Positions 1 to 13,084 of a stretch of DNA of 64,000 nt are shown here, in pieces (position 1 is the stretch's first letter; every line of letters starts with the position of its first letter). A model generated the notes under the pieces. The model had not been told where the DNA came from. It saw nothing but the letters and a program-made list of their open reading frames with translations, and searched no databases. The stretch comes from Vicia villosa (lineage: Eukaryota; Streptophyta; Magnoliopsida; Fabales; Fabaceae): positions 1,240,001 through 1,304,000 of the forward strand of contig NW_026704997.1 of the NCBI RefSeq assembly GCF_029867415.1. Direction: 5' to 3'. The translations under genes and the position numbers were made by a program.

Positions 1-221
1 TGATCATCCTGGTATCTCACCACCTCCTCCTCCTCCTGCAAAGAAGACACCCGAGCAAGCCGACTCCTCGATCCAGATGAGGAACTAGCCTCATCCATCT
101 GGACGGGTACTCGTACTCTACCCCGTCCCTGTGTCGCTGCTAGCTGTGACGCTCGCTCGCGTCTAGCCGACGCTGTCTGGGTCTCTCTATCCTGTCTGAG
201 TCGTGCGGGGTTGCCTGCCAT
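1..221 (-). CDS. N-terminal part of an unrecognised protein, cut by the window edge
   Basis: Read on the minus strand from an ATG at 221, the frame stays open for 73 codons to the left edge. The protein starts MAGNPARLRQDRETQTASAR and continues Arg/Gln-rich, then Ser-rich, with an acidic EEEE run near the edge. The GC content is clearly higher than in the flanking intergenic DNA, which supports coding. I do not recognise the family. Arg-rich starts like this occur in legume transposon-derived proteins such as plant mobile domain proteins, but that is only a guess. No TATA box stands out in the AT-rich DNA upstream (222-450). Confidence 0.4.
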   Translation of the reverse strand, partial: MAGNPARLRQDRETQTASARRERASQLAATQGRGRVRVPVQMDEASSSSGSRSRLARVSSLQEEEEVVRYQDD

Positions 222-1072
222 TTTCCTAAAAAATTGAATTCCATAAGAATGCGAAACAATCAAGAAAATAAAATAAAAATATTCCTGGGTATTTTTCGGA
301 AGTACATTTCCAAAACTGGTCAGGGAGGTGTTTTCGAAAATACACTTCCGAAACCCTCCTGCGACACCATTTTTGCAGAACTTCAAAACCTTGCCCTGAG
401 TGCATCAAAATTCCATTTTTCCTATCTAAATATATTGAGTGACATATAATAACTTAAATGTACTACATTATACTAATTCTAACACCCCTAATATCAATTT
501 CAATCCTAAATTGAAAGTTTGGAAAACTTACAAATTTGAGGTGTTGTTGGAGGTGCTTTAGAAGTGGTCTATGAGTCTTTGGAGTAGCCTTTGATGGTAT
601 TTGAAGTTGCCTTTGGTGTTTATGCAAATGCCTGAGAAATAATTTGGAATGTTTGAAAGATTTAGAGTAAATGGAAATGGTGGGACTGTTTTGTTTAAAC
701 AGCAAAACACGCATTATTTCGGAAATGCATTTCCGAAATATTTTTTTTTATGTAAAAAAAGGTAATTTTGAAAATGAATCTCCGAAATCACTCTTATTTT
801 AACTTCAAAGATGCATTTCCGAAGTAAAGAGACATTTAAGAAATTTCAACGAGAGTGACAAAAAAGATGGGAGGATCGATAAAGAAATTCTCTAATTTTT
901 GTCTAATTTTCATAGGCTAATTTAAAAGACTTGCAACAAAATGGGCCATCTCAAAATAGCCCAAAAAAGTTCATTTTCAACAGGCTTAGTAGAATTCAAG
1001 ATGAGATGGAATAAAACGCTAGTGTTAATGTAATAACGCCTTTTTTCCGGAGCTTCACATAAGTTTCAAACA
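222..1072. other. Intergenic region with palindromic TTCGGAA...TTCCGAA motifs
   Basis: No convincing gene. The short open frames on both strands here lack coding character. The region carries several copies of a short inverted motif: TTCGGAAGTACATTTCC near 296, a TTCGAAAATACACTTCCGAA block near 332-352, a perfect 26-bp palindrome at 715-740 centred on TGCA, and half-copies near 780 and 815 (ATGCATTTCCGAAGT). It lies between a divergent partial gene on the left and the CLPP6-like gene on the right, so it should include the promoters of both. Confidence 0.6.
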
Positions 1073-4000
1073 ATGGTATCTCAAGCGCTATCAGTTCCTG
1101 CATTTCCCACCTTCACTATCGCTTCTCACAGCAAAATCCCTTCCCATCTCGCGTTTTCTCACAGGTTCATATCCATACGAATTACCCATTACAACTTTCA
1201 CTTTTTTTATTATTTTTAATTAAAATTTTTTGCTTTATTTTCTTTAAAATCTTGAAAATTTATTGCAGAAACCCCTGCACGATAACTTCTTCCTTGTCAA
1301 GCCCCCATGCCCATTCATCAAAAATCGGTAATTTTTCCAATTCGAAATTTATAGTTTCAGTAATTTACTTCATAACAATTGGGGTTATCAAAAAGACCCT
1401 ATTAGCAAATACTTGGGGTTTCCTTCATAACAATGATTTTATTTTTGTGGAAATGATAAGTGTTTGTTGTTATTTTGTTAGTGTGATATGTATGTTTTTG
1501 CTTTATGCAGGTTTATCAAGTAAAACCCGTGGTATTCGATTAAAACTTGATGAGAAAAATACACATGATGTTAGTACAAGGTACAATTTTTTTAGCCTTA
1601 TCAGTCCTTCAAGTTCTTCGCATAATATAAGTATAACGTGTTTGTATGGTTTAGGAACTTTTGAATTTGGGAAAAATAAGTCCCGAATAGATTAAAGATA
1701 GAGCCTGAAAAGAGTTCAAGTTCTTACAAGATGGTTTTGTAGGGATGAGTTAGGTCACTCAGATTCTAATATGGTGTTGGGTATGAGTGTGAGTTGGGTG
1801 TATTGGGAAAGCCTAAGTTCCACATTGATTAGAGATAGAGTCTGGGAAAAGTTTATAAAAAGGGGTACCCCTCATGTTACAACCTGGTTTTGTAGGGATG
1901 GGTTAGGTCTACCTTGAATTTTAATAATTATTGTCCATTTTCATAGCTCATATGTGATTATTCCCTGGAAAGGTAAGTGCAAGGGTATAAAGTAATAAGG
2001 TTGTATAGTAGTGCATTGTGAAACTCTAAGAAAACATGTAGTCTCTGGGATTATCTTCGAAGTAAACGGGTATTATTTTTAGCTAATTTTATCTGTACTT
2101 TTTATCCTTGAACTTTGATACTTCAAGGAACCTCTGAAATATGTGTTTAATGTTCGGTGTCTTCAATTTTTTTTTCTGAAGTATTAATGAATGAAGAACA
2201 ACTTATTGATATTCCAGTTTACTTGTAGCTATGGTGTAATTGAAGCCAAGAATGGGAACCCGCCAATATCACCAGCAGTGGTGACTCCTGGAGGAGCTAT
2301 TGATCTCTCATCTGTTCTGTTCAGGAATCGTATAATATTCATAGGACAGCCCATTAACGCACAAGTGGCTCAGAGAGTTATTTCGCAGCTTGTGACTTTG
2401 GCTACTATTGATCCAGAATCAGATATACTGGTTTGTTTTGATTTAACACTGTTATTTGACCTTAAATCAATCCTAACGTGGGATTCATATTAAGCTGTTT
2501 CTATTGGCAGATGTACATAAATTGCCCTGGTGGAAGCACATACTCGGTGCTTGCAATTTATGATTGCATGTCTTGGGTAAGATAAAGGTTTTATCATCTC
2601 CATTTTGCCTTAATACACACAAATTTTATAATCTACCTTTTCTTTCCTTTGTTAGCTACTTTAATTCCTTAATAGTTATTTGTCAATGTTTATACCTTGA
2701 ACGCATTTTTGGTGACCTCGTTTTTTCAGATAAAGCCAAAGGTTGGTACAATATGTTTTGGAGTAGCTGCCAGCCAAGCAACACTTCTCCTTGCAGGTGG
2801 GGAGAAGGGAATGCGCTATTCAATGCCAAATTCTCGCATTATGATGAGTCAACCACAGTGTGGATTTGGGGTAAGAGTCTAGCTTTTGAAATTTTGTTAT
2901 AGAAGATGCACTTAAGATTTTAGGAGCTGAGTTGATACCGATATGATGTTGGAAGAGGATAATAACAACGACAATATGGTCCTGTGTTTTATAGTGGTGA
3001 AATAAGAATTGCGCCATCTTGTTTATGATAAACATAGTCAAATGCACACTTTTCTCCTACTTACCTTCAGTTTACAGACTTTTATAAAACTAGACATAAA
3101 TTTCCTGAGTTGAGATTGAGGCTGATGTGCCAAGTTGCATGTGACCTAGCCTTTTATTTTACGGGAGAAGCTGCTACGGATTATCTAGAAGTTATGTTAG
3201 AAATTTGATCTGTTCCCATGTAAATGTCTTATTCAAAATTTCAAAGTCACATTTTTTCAATTTAATCATATCATGCACTATGTAGTTTGGTATTTGATAT
3301 ATAGATATATGTTTACCTTTGTACCAAAAAAGCAGATATGAACGAAAAATATTTTGTTCTTTCTTACATGAAAAACCACTGAAGTATTTTTGGTTGACAG
3401 GTAGCAGGTTAATTTATTGTTAATTATGTGAAGTTTTTTGGTCAATACTCAATAGGCTTCTTCTTCATGATTGAAACAGTTCTTAATTTGATTGCAGGGT
3501 CATCCTGAGGCTGTGAGACGCCTAGTGAATGAAGCTGTTATATCCCGCAATGTTAGTCTTTCTTCCTCTGAAGTTTCACAATTCTAATAATATGACAGCT
3601 GCAAAATGTTCATATTAACTTGATTTTTCTGAAAATAAGATTTTTCACTTAGTCTTGGCTGAGACATTTATATTTATGACACCGCCTCTTTAAATTCTTG
3701 TGACCTGAAGACTACTAGTATATCTTATGCTTAAGCTCTGATTTCGTAAAAAAATAGCGGATAGTTTATAGCAAATAGCTGATGACGAATTGTAGATAAA
3801 CTAGCTTATTGAATTTTTAGTGTTCGGTAAAATTAGCTGTTGCTTGTTTATAAATGTGAGATGTCATAAAAAAATATGTTTAATTAATATTTACATTTTT
3901 CAGTTAAGATAATGGGGATAAAGTTGAATGATAAATAAAAAGCTATAAGCTACTTGAAATAGCTTATCAAATAACTTATAAGCTAATAACAATAAACTAT

Positions 4001-5106
4001 AAGCTTGTGTGAAAATGACGGTTACCAAACAAATATTTAACATATGAACTTATAAGCTAGAATCCATAAGCTAAAAAGTAATACTTCCAAACAGAACCTT
4101 ATTCCTTTGAAGGAAGTTGTTAGATACTCTCTTATATTGTTGCACAATGAGTGATTCATTTGAGCATTTAACACAAGAAAAATATAGAAATGCCAAGAGA
4201 GAGAATAATTCTTAATTACCCCTGGCAAGTATCATAAATGCAAAGTGAATGATACTAATAAAGATAATATTCATTAACGGATAACATTGAAAAACATAAT
4301 TAATATTGCCATGTAAATTAGAAAAATCATTTATCCTAGAACACTTTGTTTTACAAATGGGTCACTTTATTGTGGGACAGAAGAAATAATAAAATCACTC
4401 ACAAGCCTTTTGAAAGATGAGATACATGACTTATTGTCAAAGATTCTCTGATCAATTTTCAATAGTTTGACTGTCGCGGTTCATCATTATTGATTATAGA
4501 AGTTAAATTTTAGCATATGCAGGATAGAATTGTACACCCCACCATGCTCTCAACCCAAATAACTTGGTGTGAAGGGGTGTTCTAGATATAAAACCATCAA
4601 CGAGCCATTCCAAATGCAACATTTACTTGGTTCCATTGCTTGTTGTAGTTTATCTAACATTTCTTGGAAAGCTAGACCTGAGTTTGTCTTCTTCCCCTTT
4701 TGCTTTGAGTACAGAAAATGGATCAGATGTTTAGTGCTTTCACCGGACAAACACTAGAGAAGGTGCAAGAGTACACAGAGAGGGACAGTTTTCTATCTGC
4801 TTCTGAGGTAACATGAACTGTTTTTCTTCTGTAACTGTGAAATAAGAATTTAATGCGACATAGAACAATTTTTCAAAGAAACCAGAATAGAATGTTCTCT
4901 TTCCAACAAGAAATGAATTAAACTACAATAATCTCTTTCCAGCAAGAAATCAAATTTCCAACTAAATCATGTTAATGAAAAACTGCATTTAAGCTTAATT
5001 GTTTTACTGTTAAAAGATTTCTTACCAGATTTTTTTTGTCTATATCTTCTCATTTCAGGCTTTGGAGTTAGGTCTTATCGATGGTGTCCTGGAAACAGAG
5101 TATTGA
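1073..5106 (+). CDS. CLPP6: ATP-dependent Clp protease proteolytic subunit, CLPP6-like, catalytic His replaced
   Basis: Nine exons join in frame: 1073-1164, 1269-1327, 1511-1580, 2229-2430, 2511-2576, 2730-2870, 3498-3551, 4715-4807, 5059-5106. They give 274 residues, close to the ~270 of plant CLPP6. All introns are GT-AG; exon 4 uses the second of two nearby AGs, because only that keeps the frame. Residues 1-70 are Ser/Pro-rich and basic, as in a plastid transit peptide. The core matches CLPP6 through [40 protein letters not shown] and [11 protein letters not shown]. In ClpP a Ser-His-Asp triad cuts peptide bonds inside a 14-mer. Here Ser178 (GVAAS) and Asp252 (TERD) are present, but the His of the usual MIHQP is Ser203 (IMMSQP). 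TERDRF has also become TERDSF. The frame is open throughout, so this is either a recent non-catalytic, ClpR-like paralogue or an early pseudogene. The family assignment is firm; activity is doubtful. Confidence 0.9.
1676..1928. repeat. Dispersed repeat in intron 3 of the CLPP6-like gene
   Basis: Two related segments lie in tandem (about 1690-1755 and 1810-1915). Both carry GATAGAGCCTG/GATAGAGTCTG and GGTTTTGTAGGGATG-GGTTAGGT. This resembles a dispersed legume repeat type with a TTCCACATTGATTAGAGATA start. No coding content. The family name was not determined. Confidence 0.45.
3734..4099. mobile_element. MITE in intron 7 of the CLPP6-like gene
   Basis: The ends are AGCTCTGATTTCGTAAAAA and, inverted, TTCCAAACAGAACCTT. 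The inside is rich in AGCTTATAAGCTATAAGC steps. The same family occurs at 6217-6693 and 6712-6864 with better preserved GGCTCTGTTTGGT ends. It lengthens intron 7 to about 1.16 kb and lies well away from both splice sites. Probably hAT- or PIF-like; the target duplication is not clear. Confidence 0.6.
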
Positions 5107-5467
5107 ATCTAGACTATGTGCTGTATATTTGTATTTCTAAAAAAGTTGATAACTGTAACTCGCGAGTCATGAATATACAACTATTTGGAAGATGACTTTC
5201 ATAGAATGGTTAATCTAGTTTTTCTTCTGCTGCTTTTATGAAGTTCAAAGTTGATAACTACTTCACTATGTTAATGTGCAATATATTTGAAGCTGGCTTA
5301 TACGGATACAGTTCTTCTCTTTTTTGAAATTTATAAATATAAATAGATAATATAATGAGAAAGGAGGGTAGGAATGTATTTGCTGTTTGGATCAGCTACT
5401 TCTATTGAGATGAAACTTGTGTTATTAGGAATTTTGTTTTACTCAAGTTATTGGAGAGTTGGAAATC

Positions 5468-5572
<105 letters not shown>

Positions 5573-5589
5573 CTAAGGTTGTCATGGTG

Positions 5590-5690
5590 GCAACCCTAGC
5601 CACATATCACATTGGTAGCAACTCTAAACATAAATCCTAGCCACATGTCACCTTGCTAGCAACTCTAAACACAAATCCTAATTGTATTTT
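5590..5690. repeat. Two short direct repeats
   Basis: A unit of about 54 bp containing TAGCCACATRTCAC and TAGCAACTCTAAACA occurs twice in a row, just left of the 1.5 kb TIR element. Function unknown. Confidence 0.5.
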
Positions 5691-6216
5691 TACTAATTTG
5701 TCCCTACATTGAAAATAAATAATAGAGTGAAGATCAATTTTGGTCCCTCACAAATATTACATGAGTCAAATTATTCCTCTACAAAAAAATTGACCCAACT
5801 TAATCTCTTACAAAATTTAACCGGATCATATTAGTCTTTCTGCTAATATTTTTCTCAAATCGGTTTTTTCCTACTTCTAAATAGGTTTTTTTCAAACTTT
5901 TAAACCGTGACTGGATTGACACGTTGGATTTTTTTTATTTTTAATTTCATTTTTAAACAGTTATCAATGAATAATATCAAAAAAGCCAAAATAATTTCTT
6001 ATAATGTAATTTTTAAACAAGTAATTTCTATGATTTTTACTAATATTAACAAATTCTATACATAAATTTTTACATATGAGGTCTCAAATCCAAGTCCCTT
6101 CAAGTTAAATGATTTTCACTTTACAACTAGACAAATCAATTTCTATTGTTAGTAAACTGACTATCATTTACAAATAAACAAATCAATTTCTATTTTATTA
6201 AATTGACTGTCATTTA

Positions 6217-6693
6217 GGCTCTGTTTGGTAAAAATAGCGGTTGACTGATAAGTTAGCTGATAGCTGATAGCTTATGGCTGATGGCTGATGACTGATAGCT
6301 TATAGCTTATAGCTTATAGCTGATGACTGATGACTTATAGCTGATAAGCTGATTGAAGTGTTTGGTAAAATTAACGGTTCAACTAGCTGATTAATTAAAA
6401 TGACATAAAGGACATTTAATATATAATTATTTTATTTTAAATTAAAATAAATTATAGAGGGTAAAAGTGGATTTTAGTTAAAATAATAATGGTAAAAATG
6501 GAAGAAAAAATGATAAGCTATAAGCTATAAGCTAAAACGCTATTTGAAATAGCGTCTGAAAAATAAGCTATAAGCTAGTAAAATAAACTATAAGCTCGTA
6601 ATGAAAAGATCATTACCAAACAGGTCTTTTATTATTATATGAGCTTATAAGCTATAAGACATAAGCTCAAAAAGTGGCATGCCAAACAGAACC
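6217..6693. mobile_element. MITE, GGCTCTGTTTGGT family, copy 1 inside the long-TIR element
   Basis: Starts GGCTCTGTTTGGTAAAAAT and ends …CCAAACAGAACC. The interior consists of reiterated AGCTGATAGCTTATAGC steps and a central TATTTGAAATAGCGTCTG. It is related to the intron-7 copy at 3734-4099. The target duplication is not clear. Confidence 0.7.
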
Positions 6694-6711
6694 TTAATCT
6701 AAAGAGACTTA

Positions 6712-6864
6712 GGCTCTGTTTGGTAAGACATGTTTTCGAGCTTATAGCTTATGTCTTATGTCTTATAAGCTCATATGATAATTTAGACCTGTTTGGTAAT
6801 GGTCTTTTCATCACGAGCTTATAGCTTATTTTCCTAGCTTATAGCTTATTTTCTAGACGCTATT
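6712..6864. mobile_element. Truncated MITE, inverted half copy of the neighbouring element
   Basis: Begins GGCTCTGTTTGGTAAGAC and matches the right half of the 6217-6693 MITE in inverse orientation. It stops at the shared central GACGCTATT. Only one terminal repeat is left. Confidence 0.6.
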
Positions 6865-7226
6865 GATACAAATTTTGTATTTTGTATTTTAAATTTGGAA
6901 TTGTTTAAGATTAACCACACGGGCCTGAGTTCAACTCTTTATAAAAAACAATTTTTGTTTTTTTATATTATTAATTTATAATTGTTTAAAAATGAAATTA
7001 AAAATAAAAATCAATTTAGTAATTAAAAAATGAAAAATAAATAAAATCCAACGTGGCAGTTCAGTCACGATTTAAAACTAGGAAAAAACCGGTTTGAAAA
7101 AATATTAACAAAAGGACTTATATGATCCGCTTAAATTTTATAAGGGATTAAATTGAGTCTATTTTATTGTGAAGAACTAATTTGACTCGTATAATATTTG
7201 TCAGGGACCAAAATGGGTCTTCACTC

Positions 7227-8441
<1,215 letters not shown>

Positions 8442-9044
8442 GATTTAAAGAATTGAAGTAGAAAAAATATTTTAAAAGTAATAATTTAAAAAAGAACTAA
8501 AAATTAACTGATATAATAGTTTAAAATTTATTAACATTTTATTTTACTACTTTAGAATATGATATAAACATATTTTTTTATTATTGTATTTAAATATAAG
8601 TTTTATTAGTAAATAAATTAGAGATATAGAATTTTGAAGTGATAAAAAAAATTTTAAAAGTATATTTTGATCTAATATTATTTTTAAAATCTACAAATAA
8701 TATTTTTGGATTAATATCAATAAATTTTTTAATAACCGTTTTACACAAATTAGTAATTCAAAATTATTTAAATTAACAAATCATTATATTCTTACTCAAT
8801 TTATTTTATTGAAAAATGTATTTCAATAATAATTACTAACTTATATATTTTTTTTCTTTTTAGTGTATAATGTTATCATCATTATATTTTAATTACAATT
8901 TATTTTTAGAACAAAAATCAGTTACAATCATTATAATTATTGCAAAAATTAATATTTATAAAATGAATAGTTTTATGAAACGGCCAATAATAAAATCATT
9001 TTATTATTCTGAAACCGATAAATTTGTCTCACTTTCTACCTTAA
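8442..9044. other. AT-rich non-coding DNA, second copy of the local duplication
   Basis: Positions 8447-8790 repeat 7520-7870 in the same order with scattered substitutions and small indels. The remainder (8790-9044) is AT-rich with no recognisable feature. Confidence 0.6.
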
Positions 9045-9860
<816 letters not shown>

Positions 9861-10327
9861 TAAATAGATAAACTTTAGTCGCTTTCTTCCTCACACATAT
9901 ATTTTAGAATTGGATGCATAACCTGACAAAACATGGAATATACGTATCTTGCAATCATCTACTATTCTATGCCGATCCAAAAAAAGAATTGATTTTTGTA
10001 TCTTTATCTAATATTCTAATCAAAAATCTCTTGGATGGTTTCATCTTTTTTACATCTATTCAAATATATTTCATGTCCATGTTTTTCTGAATAAATTTTA
10101 TTTTATCATTTTGATCATATTTAAATTTATTTCATATATATTATTTTGATCATATTCAAATTAATTTATCCTCATTCATATTTTGTAATGTAATTTTTAA
10201 TTATAATTTTGCAAGTTTTGCAATTTGAATGAGAGTCTAATCGTCACAAGCTCCTACAAACAACAATTTTAACATCAATTTTGAAATATACGTCTCTTGC
10301 AATCATCTAGAGAATCTAAATTCTAGA

Positions 10328-10333
<6 letters not shown>

Positions 10334-10419
<86 letters not shown>
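10334..10419. repeat. (TA)n microsatellite
   Basis: About 85 bp of TA inside one copy of the ~350-bp repeat. The matching position in the next copy (10678-10685) has only a few TA units, so the tract expanded after the duplication. Confidence 0.95.
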
Positions 10420-10421
<2 letters not shown>

Positions 10422-11693
10422 TATGTTAAGATGTTTTTATTTTTTGTATTGATTTTTAATTTTTTTAATTTAATTTCCTTCGTCTATTATTATTTAAATC
10501 CTTGAAACAATACTACATGCGCTTATGTTAATATAATTTCTAATTATAATTTTGCAGGTTTTACAATTTGAATGAGAGCCTAATCGGCACAAGCTCCTAC
10601 AAACAACAATCTTAGAATCAATATTGAAATATACGTCTCTTACAATCATCTAGAGAATCTTAATTCTAGAAACAATAATATATATGCATATGTTAAGATG
10701 TTTTTATTTTTTGTATCGATTTTTAATTTTTTTAATTTAATATTCTTCCTCCTTCTTCACAATTTTAGAATGGTATTACTTAGGTTTTCTTTAGAATATA
10801 AATATATGTTGTTTAGTATTCTTATAATAAAGATGCACATAAACTTATCAGCGTTCCAATTTTAAAGTTTGTAGGCTTCTATGAATAACAATTTTTTAAT
10901 GAATATTAAAATATACGAATTTTGCAATCATTTGGATAAACAAATTTCTATAACAGTAATACACATGATTTCGTCCACATATAACCATACCAATTAGATT
11001 ATTATTTTTGTTTAATTTTCGTCTTCCACTTATTATTTCTTTCGAAAATAACCATACCAAATAGATTATGACTTCTTCCACTTATCATCTTTCTTTGGAT
11101 TAATTTCCTTAATCTTTATTTTAAAATGTTTTTGTGATATAGCAACATTGAATGGTTGATGTTGTTATTCTTAATAAACAAATTATATTCGTTTATGACA
11201 AACTATTTCTAACAATCAAGATTCTTACACTATAATTAGTACATATTGACAATATTTAATTATCATTTTAATTTTTATGAAGTTTTGTTTCTTATTTCTT
11301 TCTAATTGTAATACTAACCTACATTCCTATTAAACTATTAATGGCTTATTAAAAATATTAAAATATTTTTCTCACTATTTATGATTATTTATCATTTTAA
11401 ATTGTAACTCTACAATAAATGAAAACTCCATTTTACTATACTAATGACATTATCAATCAATGAAAACTCTCTATAATAATATTCGAATATTGTAATAAAC
11501 TCATATGTAAAATAATATTTGAATAAACTCATTAGAAAAAAAATCCTATAAACATAATAAAATAATCCTCTATATTATTCTTAAAATTTAACTTTTTCTC
11601 AAATATCTGCTTATAAAACTACATATAATAATTTAAAAGAATTTCACAAACAAATCAATAATCTAAAATTTTGAAGTTTAAAATATTATATAC

Positions 11694-11694
<1 letters not shown>

Positions 11695-11732
<38 letters not shown>
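11695..11732. repeat. (AAT)n microsatellite
   Basis: About twelve AAT/ATA triplets immediately before the Helitron-like terminus. Confidence 0.9.
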
Positions 11733-11733
<1 letters not shown>

Positions 11734-11739
11734 TATTAT

Positions 11740-11773
11740 TGATCAACCACGCAACGCGCGGGTTATATACTAG
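11740..11773 (+). mobile_element. Helitron-like 3' terminus
   Basis: GATCAACCACGCAACGCGCG is followed by GGTTATATACTAG and then T. Plant Helitrons end in a short GC-rich hairpin followed by CTRR (here CTAG) and insert between A and T. The GC-rich patch stands out against very AT-rich surroundings. Confidence 0.6.
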
Positions 11774-12040
11774 TAATATATAAGAAAGAAGTGTTATAAG
11801 CTCTGTTGATACAAAAAGATAGAGGAAGTCTTAGTTTCATACAAACACATATTAAAATTGCTTTGGCACACATTGAAAAAGAAAACAATTTAGTCCAATA
11901 ATCTAATATTTATTTAATTTCTTTTTTCTTTTAATTTATATATTTATGAATATGTGTCTAAATTTTATTTATTTTGGGTTGTGTATAAATAAGTATTTCT
12001 CTAAAAAGATATCTTTCAATTTGATCTATTAAGAATTGTA
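11774..12040. other. AT-rich DNA with no recognisable feature
   Basis: I see no gene, repeat boundary or structural signal here. Confidence 0.5.
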
Positions 12041-13050
12041 ATTGAGTCTAACTCACCCTTATGAAATCGACCTGTAAATCTATTAAGACCCTACGAAATT
12101 GACTTGTAGATCTATTAAGAATTGTAATTGGGTTTGACTCACCCCTGCGAAATCGACTTGTAGGATGAAGATTGCCATACTTATAAGTAGGCATGGCAAT
12201 GAGGCTAGTCGTGTTAGGTCGGAGACGATTGTTATCTCTCCCAAACTCGAATATCCAAACAATCCTTGTTCCCGACCCCAAATGGGGATGTAGAATTAAA
12301 TCCCAAACCCGACCCAAAAGGTTTCAGATTGGGTTCAGGTATCCCCGATACGCCACCATCCATTTAGTGAGATTAATTTTTTAGTAGAAACACTTATTTT
12401 TTCCAAAATCAAATTACATTACGAGTAATAAAATAAAACAATTTCAAAAAATTTCATACATGCATTTCAAATATTTTAAATAATTAATACAAATCAAAAT
12501 ATCAAAACATTAACCATATTAGTGTTCCCATTATCAGACCCATCCCCATATTTTATAATCGGGAAAAACCCAAACCTGAACTCAAACCCAGTCAAAGAGG
12601 GTTTTGACTGTCAACTTCAGGGTGAGTTCGGATGGGTACCCGCGGGTACGGGTTTTGTTGTCATGGCTACTTATAAGTACATGTTCAACAATATATTGTC
12701 CGATGATGTGAGACTTTTAACACACTTCATCATATCCAAAACTTGACATTTGGAGCGTGGAAAATAAATGGTGGATAATTCGATAGTGAAAACCTTATAG
12801 GACTTGTAACGCAGTCCTCATGCCTAAGACTGTACATGTGCAACATGGAAATAAATGATGGATAATTCAATAGCAGAAATTTGCTAGCAGATGGCCGAAC
12901 GAATTTTAAGATTGTGATTGGTTATAACTCATCTTCACAAAACTGATCTCTACAAAACTGACTTGTTGGGTGAGAATACTCCAACTTATAAACACATGTT
13001 CGGACCATATATTGTTTGACTTGAAATTTTTAACATAACTCAACTAAAAT
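12041..13050. repeat. Dispersed repeat (AACTCACC...CGACTTGT...ACTTATAA type), two to three partial copies
   Basis: Copies of a block with ATTGTAATTGRGT, CTCACCCCTRCGAAATCGACTTGT and ACTTATAAG-ACATGTTC-ACCATATATTG lie at about 12040-12185 (with internal doubling), 12664-12730 and 12905-13040. This repeat type is widespread in legume genomes. One copy is interrupted by the element at about 12190-12664. No coding content. Confidence 0.5.
12190..12664. mobile_element. Small TIR element bordered by a palindromic 12-mer
   Basis: Left border TACTTATAAGTA then GGCATGGCAA; right border TTGTCATGGC then TACTTATAAGTA. The 12-mer is itself a perfect palindrome, so it may be a target duplication or part of the TIR. 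The interior repeats CCCGACCC and TGGGTACCCGCGGGTACGGG steps typical of a common plant MITE. It splits an older dispersed repeat. Confidence 0.55.
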
Positions 13051-13084
13051 AATATATAATATCTCATAACTCATACCAAATTAT

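Larger units (their letters stand above)
5725..7226. mobile_element. Non-autonomous DNA transposon with long TIRs and 9-bp target duplication (MULE-like)
   Basis: The left end GAGTGAAGATCAATTTTGG and the right end (…CCAAAATGGGTCTTCACTC) form an inverted repeat that can be followed for about 250 bp on each side. The exact 9-mer TAAATAATA flanks both ends (5716-5724 and 7227-7235). Long TIRs and a 9-bp duplication are typical of Mutator-like elements. No transposase frame is present. Two MITE copies of the GGCTCTGTTTGGT family have inserted inside (6217-6693 and 6712-6864). Confidence 0.8.
9861..11773. repeat. Degenerate ~350-bp tandem repeat region ending in a Helitron-like terminus
   Basis: Blocks carrying CAATTTGAATGAGAG, CACAAGCTCCTACAAACAAC and ATATACGTCTCTTRCAATCATCTAGAGAATC occur at about 10200-10440 and 10545-10745. 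More diverged versions are seen near 9935-9965 and 10870-10970. No open frame fits a gene. The region ends at 11773 with a GC-rich hairpin-like sequence and CTAG followed by T, the form of a Helitron 3' end, so the whole may be a non-autonomous Helitron carrying internal repeats. I could not fix the 5' end. Confidence 0.5.

Noticed and set aside
226..714. Short frames of 60 to 83 codons upstream of the CLPP6-like gene
   Set aside because: No domain, unfavourable composition, and they overlap the palindromic motifs on both strands.
1252..1695. 147-codon frame over intron 2 and intron 3 of the CLPP6-like gene
   Set aside because: It reads through two splice donors. The exons it covers are used in the spliced CLPP6 frame, and the rest is AT-rich intron.
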